From an uncultured Oscillospiraceae bacterium (GTDB taxonomy: Bacteria > Bacillota > Clostridia > Oscillospirales > Acutalibacteraceae), in NCBI GenBank assembly GCA_900541905.1, contig UQLQ01000016.1, positions 1-38,105 on the forward strand: 38,105 nt of DNA. The letters are read 5' to 3'. Below are positions 32,399 through 38,105 of this stretch, one piece after another; position 1 is the stretch's first letter; each line of letters starts with the position of its first letter. The notes beneath the pieces were generated by a model, which saw only the letters and a list, made by a program, of their open reading frames with translations, did not search any database and had not been told where the DNA came from. Both the position numbers and the translations under genes were made by a program.

Positions 32399-33610
32399 AT
32401 GAAAAACAAAAGATTAATTGCAATGATTATTTCAGCAATTATGGTATTCAGTATGATTCCAATGGCTGTTTTTGCGGCTGCAGATTCTGCAATTACAACC
32501 ACTTTACCTACTGAAGCCAAAGTAGGAGAGCAAGTAGAATTCGGGGTAACCAGTACTGCCGGTTCTGATGCAGGCAAAACAGTATTAGCAAAATTCCATG
32601 TTAGTGGTCCTGCTGCAGCAGATACAGAATATTACGAAACTGGGGGATCAGCTGCAGGCCAATGGTTGCCATTGACAGGAGATACATTCGGTCCTACTAC
32701 AGGTTTTCCATTTTTGGATAATATGACAAGTAAATTCCGTACTACGTTTAATACTGCCGGTACATATACTGTTACAATTGACATTATTGATTTTAATGAC
32801 CAAACACAAGTGTTGGCAAGCACAACACAAACTATCAATGTAACTCCGGTGGTGGAACCAACAGTAACAATTGACATGCCTGCAACCTTTACAGTAGGCC
32901 AGCCAATGGAATTTTCTATTTCCACAACAGGCGGTGATAAAGCGGGAACAATGGTGTTGGGGACATCTGTATTCTCTGGATCTGCTGCAATCGAAAAAAT
33001 TGAATATTATGAAGAAAATGACGGAAATTGGTATGAATTAACAGGAGATCATTTTGGTCCGGCATCCGGTTTTCCATTAGGCGATTTCACCAGCAAATTC
33101 CGTGTAACCTTTAAAGAGGCAGGTACTTTTTCTCTAACTGTAAACATTGTAGAAGCTGCAAACCAACAAAATGTATTGGCAACAGCAACTCAAAGTGTTA
33201 CCAGTGTTGTAGGTGCTGATTATACAAAAGTAGATGAAGCAATTGCTAAAGCAAATGCACTTAACAGAGATGAATACAAAGATTTTACAGCTGTAGACCA
33301 AGCGGTTGCATCTGTAGTACGTGGTTTGGATATTAGCAGACAAGCTGAAGTAGATGCAATGGCTCAGGCAATTGAAGATGCAATTGCAGCGTTGGAGAAG
33401 AAGGAGGGAACTCCTGTAACTCCAACAGAGCCTACTGAACCAACCACTCCAGGTGCTTCGGGAACGATTGATGGAACAACAGAGCAAGGCATGAACTCAC
33501 CTCAGACTGGAGATAACAGTAATACTGTAATGTGGATTGCTGTGGCCGTGCTTGCAGCAGGTGCTATGACAGGTACTGTATTCTTTGCAAGAAAGAAAAA
33601 AGCTGAATAA
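32399..33610 (+). CDS. Sortase-anchored surface protein with two tandem repeats
   Basis: A 403-residue secreted protein: signal peptide (1-27, ending VFAAADS), two homologous beta-rich modules of about 115 residues (33-148 and 152-268), each with a YY(E) strand, a LTGD-x-FGP-x-(S/T)GFP motif and SKFR, then a helical region (274-335), a Thr/Pro-rich linker, the sorting signal SPQTG at 367-371, a membrane segment and a KKKAE tail. SPQTG is an LPXTG variant. I know no function for the repeat; adhesion or matrix roles are guesses. ATG 32399 is set by GGGGGAG; the ATG at 32378 lies before that site. Repeats are diverged, so the duplication is old. Confidence 0.83.
   Translation: MKNKRLIAMIISAIMVFSMIPMAVFAAADSAITTTLPTEAKVGEQVEFGVTSTAGSDAGKTVLAKFHVSGPAAADTEYYETGGSAAGQWLPLTGDTFGPTTGFPFLDNMTSKFRTTFNTAGTYTVTIDIIDFNDQTQVLASTTQTINVTPVVEPTVTIDMPATFTVGQPMEFSISTTGGDKAGTMVLGTSVFSGSAAIEKIEYYEENDGNWYELTGDHFGPASGFPLGDFTSKFRVTFKEAGTFSLTVNIVEAANQQNVLATATQSVTSVVGADYTKVDEAIAKANALNRDEYKDFTAVDQAVASVVRGLDISRQAEVDAMAQAIEDAIAALEKKEGTPVTPTEPTEPTTPGASGTIDGTTEQGMNSPQTGDNSNTVMWIAVAVLAAGAMTGTVFFARKKKAE
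32495..33202 (+). repeat. Two diverged coding repeats in the surface protein
   Basis: Module 1 spans about 32495-32842 and module 2 about 32852-33202. Shared landmarks are VGE/VGQ followed by EF, AGKT/AGTM, EYYE, LTGD-x-FGP, SKFR-x-TF and AGT(Y/F). They align without large gaps at protein level. Confidence 0.75.
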
Positions 33611-33623
33611 TATTGTTATGCAT

Positions 33624-33665
33624 AAAAGAGGCTTCTTTGATATGGAAGCCTCTTTTGCTTTTTTA
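33624..33665 (+). terminator. Rho-independent terminator
   Basis: AAAAGAGGCTTC (33624-33635) pairs with GAAGCCTCTTTT (33645-33656), followed by GCTTTTTT, 13 bases after the surface protein gene. Confidence 0.85.
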
Positions 33666-33950
33666 AAATTATCCTAAAAATAAATGAAATTAAAGATATT
33701 TTACAGAGTATTAAGCAAGAAAAATAATAGATTTGCTGCTCATTGCTACTAATTATGCGGAGACTTGTCTATGATAGAAAACGTGAATCTTTGTCAATCT
33801 TTTACCGTATGCACTTGAAAAGTGAGCATTGACAAAGGTAACATAAAATAGAATTAGGGATATTCCGTTTTAGTATTTTGGAATATCCCTTAATTATTTC
33901 AATTTAATATTCTTTAAAGATATAAATGATGTAACATATTAGCATAGATA
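33666..33950. other. Intergenic region with a nested inverted repeat
   Basis: Holds CTTTGTCAAT (33789-33798) facing ATTGACAAAG (33828-33837) with a small CACTT/AAGTG hairpin nested inside, and a terminator-like hairpin further on. Together they could belong to a small RNA. No protein frame was seen. Confidence 0.4.
33856..33897. terminator. Terminator-like hairpin
   Basis: AGGGATATTCC (33856-33866) pairs with GGAATATCCCT (33880-33890) and is followed by TAATTATTT. It lies downstream of the minus-strand small gene and of the nested repeat, so direction is uncertain. Confidence 0.5.
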
Positions 33951-34139
33951 TTATGGTTTCCGTTTTGCCATAATACCACTGAATAGGGCAAAACCTCCGC
34001 ATAATACAGCACAAGTACACCCACAAATAGAAACAATCATATACTCGCTTCTCAAAATCAGAGAAATAATAATGCCTGTAATGCCGAGAATCAATGTTAG
34101 TGCACCGATGATAATGGTGATTAAATCAAGATGTTTCAT
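33951..34139 (-). CDS. Small two-helix membrane protein
   Basis: A 62-residue peptide with two hydrophobic segments (about 6-29 and 33-56), a cysteine pair CGCTC in the second, and a basic end KRKP. The product is not recognised. Support comes from a promoter with perfect spacing upstream (34174-34202) and a plausible though weak ribosome binding site GTGAGTG at nine bases. It is a single gene, divergent from the PAP2 gene. Confidence 0.6.
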   Translation of the reverse strand: MKHLDLITIIIGALTLILGITGIIISLILRSEYMIVSICGCTCAVLCGGFALFSGIMAKRKP

Positions 34140-34173
34140 TAAAAAACACTCACTTTATGTTAGTATGTCTTAT

Positions 34174-34202
34174 ATTATATGATAATTTTACATTTTTCAC
34201 AA
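34174..34202 (-). promoter_or_regulatory. Promoter of the small membrane protein
   Basis: Minus-strand TTGTGA (34197-34202), 17 bases, TATAAT (34174-34179), 35 bases before the ATG. Confidence 0.65.
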
Positions 34203-34367
34203 GACAGAGTGTATAAAAAGATAAAATTCTTGTTAATCATTTTATATTTGTAAACTTTTCATAAAATATATCAAAATATTGCCCCATAAATGCAAAACAG
34301 GCGTATAATGGATTTCAATGTGCATCATATTGTATGATAAAAATGATCTAAAAGATAGGGAAGAACC

Positions 34368-34985
34368 ATGAAAAAAGTAATTTGTCGCAGTATTTTTGTG
34401 CTTCTGGCCGTAGGAGGATTTGCAGCACTTGCTATTTGTATCCAGCTGGGAGTAACTCAAGGATTTGATGATTGGGTATATGGTTGGGTATCTCAAACAA
34501 TTACCCCTCCATTGACAGGATTTCTCAAAATTGTTACATATGCAGGAGATGTTTTTGTCATCATAGGAATATGTATATTGTTATTGATTATACCCAATAC
34601 CAGGAAAAAGGTGGGGATACCGGCCTCTATTTCAGTAGCTGTTGCCATTGGTTTAAGTGTAATGTTTAAGCACATTTTTTCAAGACCAAGACCTAATATA
34701 TTAAGATTAATTGAGGAAACAGGTTTTAGTTTTCCAAGTGCACATGCTATGCTCAGTGCAGCTTTGTATATTATGCTGATTATTTTGGTATGCAAATATT
34801 TAAAGAGCGTATTAGCTAAAATAGTATTGGTTCCGTGTTTTAGTGCACTAATTTTAGTCGTGGCATATAGCCGTGTGTACTTAGGAGTGCATTATATCAC
34901 AGATATTATAGGTGGCTGGCTAATAGGTTTTGCTATTACACTAGTTGTTTATACTGTATGTAGGCTAACATTTTTAAGAAGATAA
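34368..34985 (+). CDS. PAP2-family phosphatase
   Basis: A 205-residue membrane phosphatase with about six hydrophobic segments and the three PAP2 active-site motifs: KHIFSRPRP, FPSAHAM (PSAH in place of PSGH) and SRVYLGVHYITDI. Likely substrates are undecaprenyl pyrophosphate, phosphatidylglycerophosphate or phosphatidic acid; sequence alone does not decide. A TATAAT at 34304-34309 lies upstream and AGGGAAG precedes the ATG. It converges with the thioredoxin reductase gene at a shared terminator. Confidence 0.88.
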   Translation: MKKVICRSIFVLLAVGGFAALAICIQLGVTQGFDDWVYGWVSQTITPPLTGFLKIVTYAGDVFVIIGICILLLIIPNTRKKVGIPASISVAVAIGLSVMFKHIFSRPRPNILRLIEETGFSFPSAHAMLSAALYIMLIILVCKYLKSVLAKIVLVPCFSALILVVAYSRVYLGVHYITDIIGGWLIGFAITLVVYTVCRLTFLRR

Positions 34986-35025
34986 AAAGAACAGCTTCAC
35001 GCTAATGCGCGAAGCTGTTCTTTTT
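34984..35025. terminator. Bidirectional terminator
   Basis: Arms AAAAAGAACAGCTTC (34984-34998) and GAAGCTGTTCTTTTT (35011-35025) with A and T runs on both outer sides, between the convergent PAP2 gene and the reductase gene. Confidence 0.85.
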
Positions 35026-36709
35026 ATTCTTCAATAAAGTCTAAAATTTCGTCTATTGTTTTAGAACCAAATAAAAGTTTATCGTTGTTTTTGATAACAG
35101 CCGGAACACTCATAATTTTGAATTCTTTTTTTAGCTGAGGAAATAATGCAATGTCCATCATAGAAGCTTCAACATGGGGATTCAATATTGCAATGCGTTG
35201 ACATGCTGCTACAACATCAGGACAGAATTTGCAGGAAAGGGAAATACATACTTTTAATTTTACAGGTTTATCAATTGCCTTAATGCGATTTAATGTTTTA
35301 TCATCAATGGCTTGTCCCGGACCTGCCAAATTATACAATGCCAAAATAAAGGAATTCATTTCATGACCGCCCGGAATTCCATAAAATTTTACACCGGTAT
35401 ATACGCCGTTTTGATCTAAAAAGGCTACAACCGGCAGCTGGTCAGCGCCAATTTGCTCTTCAATGGCAGTATTTGTACCTTCTTCATAGGAATTTAGATG
35501 AATGTGAGAATTTAAAGTTGGCAGTACTTCCAGCCAATTTTTTAACTCCAGAGAATGTTCATTTTGAGAATTTACAATGGTAACCAATGTTACATCCTGA
35601 TTCAATGCGTTTAATATACCTCGAACTTGTTCTATCAGTTCTGCTGGCCACAATGTTTCTTCAGTTTCTTCCGATGGTGCGGTGGTGGTTTTTGAAGGAG
35701 AAGTAGAAGTAGTTGCAGATTCAGTAGATTTTGATTTTATTACTTTTTCGTCATCTTTGATGCCAAGACGTTCTTTTTCCTCTGCAACGTAACGTTCTGC
35801 AGCGGTTGCCGCGATGGCACCATCTGCAACTGCAGTTACAATTTGTCGCAGTGCTTTTGGACGAAGGTCTCCTGCTGCAAACACTCCTTTTACACTGGTG
35901 TGCATATTGCTGTCGGTAGGAATATACCCATAATCGTCTAATTCAATGTGATCTTTGAATAAAGTGGTAGCAGGTTCATAACCGGCAAACACAAAAATAC
36001 CGAATGTTTGGTCTTCCTCAGAAGCGGTATACGTAAATTCTTCTCCTGTTTGATTGTTTATGAAAGTAGCTTCTCGTAATAAATCATCACCATCGGCTTT
36101 TTTGATCTCAGTATGATAGTGAATCGTAATGTCCGGATGCTCTTTTACTTTATCAGCAATACTTTTGGCGCAGGTAAAGTCTGGTTCACGGATTATCATA
36201 GTTACATGCTTTCCGTAACGTGTTAAATACATTGCCTCTTCCGCAGCTGCATATCCTCCGCCAATGACAAAGATATCCAAACCCGTAAAAAATTCTCCGT
36301 CACAAGTTGCGCAATATGCAATACCCCGCCCTGTATATTCTTTTTCTCCTTGAAAACCTAACTTACGGGGCTGAGCACCTGTTGCAATAATCACAGCTCG
36401 GCATAAATATTCTTGTTTTTCGGAAATCAAACGTTTCACTTCACCTGAAAAATCTACTTCTTTAATTTCATCCGTAACAAATGAAACACCAAAATCTTTG
36501 GCTTGCGTATGCATAACTTCCATTAACTCCGGGCCGGAAGTTTTACGTACACCTGGATAGTTTACAACTTCGGCTGTGTTTACAATCTGTCCGCCAACCT
36601 GTTTTTTCTCTATAATCAGAGTTTTGAGCATAGCGCGTCCGGCATATAGTCCGGCTGAAAGACCTGCAGAACCGCTGCCGATAATAATTAAATCATAAAT
36701 TGTTTCCAT
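35024..36709 (-). CDS. Thioredoxin reductase with C-terminal AhpF-like thioredoxin module
   Basis: A 561-residue flavoenzyme. Residues 1-315 are a TrxB core with FAD motif GSGSAG (11-16), redox C133-A-T-C136 and NAD(P) loop GGGYAAAEEA near 150. A Ser/Thr-rich linker (about 335-370) leads to a double thioredoxin fold: the first half without CxxC, the second with SCKFCPDVV, as in the AhpF N-terminal domain. AhpF carries that module at the N terminus, so the order is swapped here. It lacks HRRxxxR, suggesting NADH. It likely reduces the AhpC encoded just upstream. ATG 36709 lies six bases after AGGAGG; an upstream ATG at 36742 is inside the hairpin. Confidence 0.87.
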   Translation of the reverse strand: METIYDLIIIGSGSAGLSAGLYAGRAMLKTLIIEKKQVGGQIVNTAEVVNYPGVRKTSGPELMEVMHTQAKDFGVSFVTDEIKEVDFSGEVKRLISEKQEYLCRAVIIATGAQPRKLGFQGEKEYTGRGIAYCATCDGEFFTGLDIFVIGGGYAAAEEAMYLTRYGKHVTMIIREPDFTCAKSIADKVKEHPDITIHYHTEIKKADGDDLLREATFINNQTGEEFTYTASEEDQTFGIFVFAGYEPATTLFKDHIELDDYGYIPTDSNMHTSVKGVFAAGDLRPKALRQIVTAVADGAIAATAAERYVAEEKERLGIKDDEKVIKSKSTESATTSTSPSKTTTAPSEETEETLWPAELIEQVRGILNALNQDVTLVTIVNSQNEHSLELKNWLEVLPTLNSHIHLNSYEEGTNTAIEEQIGADQLPVVAFLDQNGVYTGVKFYGIPGGHEMNSFILALYNLAGPGQAIDDKTLNRIKAIDKPVKLKVCISLSCKFCPDVVAACQRIAILNPHVEASMMDIALFPQLKKEFKIMSVPAVIKNNDKLLFGSKTIDEILDFIEE

Positions 36710-36724
36710 ATGCATCCTCCTATA

Positions 36725-36756
36725 AAAAAATGCCGACGGCATAGTGCCGGCGACAT
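36725..36756 (-). terminator. Attenuator hairpin between ahpC and the reductase
   Basis: On the minus strand UGUCGCCGGCAC can pair with UGCCGUCGGCA (one mismatch, one G-U), followed by seven U. It lies between two co-oriented partner genes, so partial read-through would give more peroxiredoxin than reductase. Confidence 0.65.
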
Positions 36757-36796
36757 TTCCAAAGCGTTTTCTTAGTAACTGACTGTGAGCGAAAAC

Positions 36797-37363
36797 TTAT
36801 AGTTTACCAACAAGGTCTAAGCTTGGTGTCAGAGTTTTGCTGCCTGGTTTCCATTTTGCTGGGCAAACTTGGTCGCCGTGTTCTGCAACGAATTGAGCAG
36901 CTTGTAGTTTACGAAGTAGTTCTTCAGCATTTCTGCCAATTCCTAGGTCATGCACTTCATATGCCACAATTTCACCTTCAGGATTTACAATAAAAGTTCC
37001 GCGTAGAGCTTGACCTGCGTCTTTAATAAGCACGCCAAAATCTTTTGATAGTGCCCATGTTGGATCTCCTAACATAGGAAACTGAATTTTACCAATTGTT
37101 TCGGAGTGATCTGCCCAAGCTTTATGTGTAAAGTGAGTATCTGTTGATACAGAATAAATTTCACAATTTTCTTTTTTGAATTCCTCGTAGTGGTCAGCCA
37201 AATCACCTAGTTCTGTTGGACAAACAAAAGTAAAGTCTGCTGGATAGAAAAAGAAAATAGACCAATGACCTTTTGTATCTTGTAATGTAACTTCTTTAAA
37301 ATCACCTTGATGGTAAGCTTGTACTTTAAAATCTTCTACTTTATGGCCAATTAAATGTTTCAT
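36797..37363 (-). CDS. ahpC: 2-Cys peroxiredoxin AhpC
   Basis: A 188-residue typical 2-Cys peroxiredoxin. The peroxidatic Cys48 is in DFTFVCPTE and the resolving Cys167 in GDQVCPAKW. It reduces H2O2 and organic peroxides and is recharged by an AhpF-type reductase, here probably the downstream flavoenzyme. GAGAGG precedes the ATG. A consensus promoter and a PerR-like site lie upstream. Confidence 0.95.
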   Translation of the reverse strand: MKHLIGHKVEDFKVQAYHQGDFKEVTLQDTKGHWSIFFFYPADFTFVCPTELGDLADHYEEFKKENCEIYSVSTDTHFTHKAWADHSETIGKIQFPMLGDPTWALSKDFGVLIKDAGQALRGTFIVNPEGEIVAYEVHDLGIGRNAEELLRKLQAAQFVAEHGDQVCPAKWKPGSKTLTPSLDLVGKL

Positions 37364-37414
37364 GTAAAAACCTCTCTTATTTCATAATTTTGATGCACTA
37401 TTGTGTACGATTTT

Positions 37415-37443
37415 AGTATAGTTTATATTTTGGAAAATGTCAA
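37415..37443 (-). promoter_or_regulatory. ahpC promoter
   Basis: Minus-strand TTGACA (37438-37443), 17 bases, TATACT (37415-37420). Confidence 0.8.
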
Positions 37444-37457
37444 TATAATTTTTATAT
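37443..37457. promoter_or_regulatory. PerR-box-like dyad at ahpC
   Basis: ATATAA and TTATAT form a perfect dyad with a 3-base centre, abutting the ahpC -35. On the minus strand it matches the recalled PerR consensus at 11 of 14 positions. The surrounding sequence is strongly AT-rich, so this is suggestive only. Confidence 0.4.
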
Positions 37458-37620
37458 TTTTTTGAAAATTTTGGTTTTTATAGGAATGTAATATTAGTAT
37501 GGAACGAATTAAGTATAAATATACCATTAAATTTATAAATTACAAATTATTACTAATTATAACAAATTTTTTCGTGAATTTTACGCATATATAGTTGATT
37601 TAGTAGAGAATAGCATGCTA

Positions 37621-37629
37621 TGATATAAT
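37621..37629 (+). promoter_or_regulatory. Extended -10 promoter of the terminal gene
   Basis: TGATATAAT at 37621-37629, about 40 bases before the start codon, with no good -35 at normal spacing. The 10-bp palindrome TAGCATGCTA lies immediately upstream (37611-37620). Confidence 0.5.
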
Positions 37630-37669
37630 TACTATAAAAATATTAAATTTTAAGTGTAGGAGTGTGTAT

Positions 37670-38105
37670 ATGAAGAAAAAGATAGCAATTATTCTTTCGA
37701 CTTGTATTATTTCTGGTGCGATTGTTCCAACCATTGGTACAGCGTATGCATTAGAAAATTTAGAAACGAATAATTATGAGACTCAATCTGGATCTGAAGT
37801 TTCATCAGAAGTTTCTGAGAATACAGAGAATTCAAAGGAAAATAGCAGTGCTGTAACTGATGATAACATCTCATCCTCGAATGCCTCGGAGGAGAATGTT
37901 AGTGACACAGCTGAATCTTCAGGGGAGACGAAACCTTTAACAGATGTTTATGTACAGAATAATGGTGTAGAGAGTCTGAAAGAAGAAGTCAACATACTGG
38001 AGAATGGTTACTATACAATAGGAAACGGAAACCAGGTCATAGATATTTATGACACAGGGTATACCGATGGAGTGCAGGCAATTACATATCAGGCGAGCAG
38101 CCAAA
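37670..38105 (+). CDS. Secreted protein, 5' part, possible ricin-type lectin domain
   Basis: An open frame of 145 codons running off the window end. It has a signal peptide (MKKKIAIILSTCIISGAIVP..., cleavage near AYA-LE at 27), then a Ser/Glu/Asn-rich low-complexity spacer (about 36-95), then a folded region with LENGYYTIGNGNQVIDIYD near residue 115, which resembles the start of a ricin-type beta-trefoil carbohydrate-binding domain. A GTAGGAGTG site precedes the ATG. It is probably an extracellular wall- or glycan-acting protein; the catalytic part, if any, lies beyond the window. Confidence 0.7.
   Translation, partial: MKKKIAIILSTCIISGAIVPTIGTAYALENLETNNYETQSGSEVSSEVSENTENSKENSSAVTDDNISSSNASEENVSDTAESSGETKPLTDVYVQNNGVESLKEEVNILENGYYTIGNGNQVIDIYDTGYTDGVQAITYQASSQ

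Overview
The window reads as chromosomal DNA of a low-GC, spore-forming, anaerobic Firmicute of the class Clostridia, possibly close to Lachnospirales or Anaerotignaceae. This is inferred from base composition, AGGAGG-type ribosome binding sites, a SplB-type spore photoproduct lyase, a YaaH/SleL-type cortex hydrolase, MurT/GatD, T-box and fluoride/cobalamin riboswitches, and the recA-recX-rimO-pgsA-cysE-cysS layout. No tRNA, rRNA, CRISPR array, insertion sequence or prophage was seen.

Layout. 1-1041: a thioredoxin-reductase-like flavoprotein without the redox CxxC, behind a PerR-box-like site. 1122-4730: promoter, cobalamin riboswitch, terminator and a btuF-btuC-btuD-CGGC operon for B12/corrinoid uptake. 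4835-8770: spore photoproduct lyase, a PdaC-like polysaccharide deacetylase, a small ferredoxin and a family-2 glycosyltransferase. 9218-10871 (minus): a CLC-F-type fluoride/proton antiporter behind a consensus promoter and a fluoride riboswitch, with a possible 48-residue ORF between switch and antiporter. 11298-12581 (minus): LysM-GH18 spore hydrolase. 12884-14936: murT (with an apparent frameshift at its 5' end) and gatD. 15345-16748: a rubredoxin/glutamate-synthase fusion with a palindromic operator candidate. 16909-22401: lipoprotein, response regulator, histidine kinase, yqhQ and prmC, tightly packed. 22500-28863: recA (SOS box between -35 and -10), recX, rimO, pgsA, then a T-box leader with cysE and cysS. 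29089-32023: a YjaB-like acetyltransferase, an NRAMP protein whose metal site resembles the magnesium-selective NRMT clade, a decayed RimJ/RimL-type acetyltransferase pseudogene, and ybaK. 32399-34985: a sortase-anchored surface protein with two repeats, a two-helix membrane peptide (minus) and a PAP2 phosphatase. 35024-37363 (minus): ahpC followed by a thioredoxin reductase with an AhpF-like thioredoxin module at its C terminus. 37670-end: the 5' part of a secreted protein that appears to enter a ricin-type lectin domain.

Together the region holds housekeeping genes (DNA repair, translation, phospholipid and peptidoglycan amidation), cysteine supply and charging, peroxide defence, micronutrient or ion handling (B12, fluoride, probably Mg2+) and spore or cell-wall functions. 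I found no clearly new multi-gene system. The points most worth checking are the murT frameshift, the NRMT-like NRAMP, the riboswitch-controlled CLC-F with its small ORF, the SplB lacking the expected hydrogen-donor cysteine, the C-terminal AhpF-like fusion, and paired PerR-like sites at the two redox loci.
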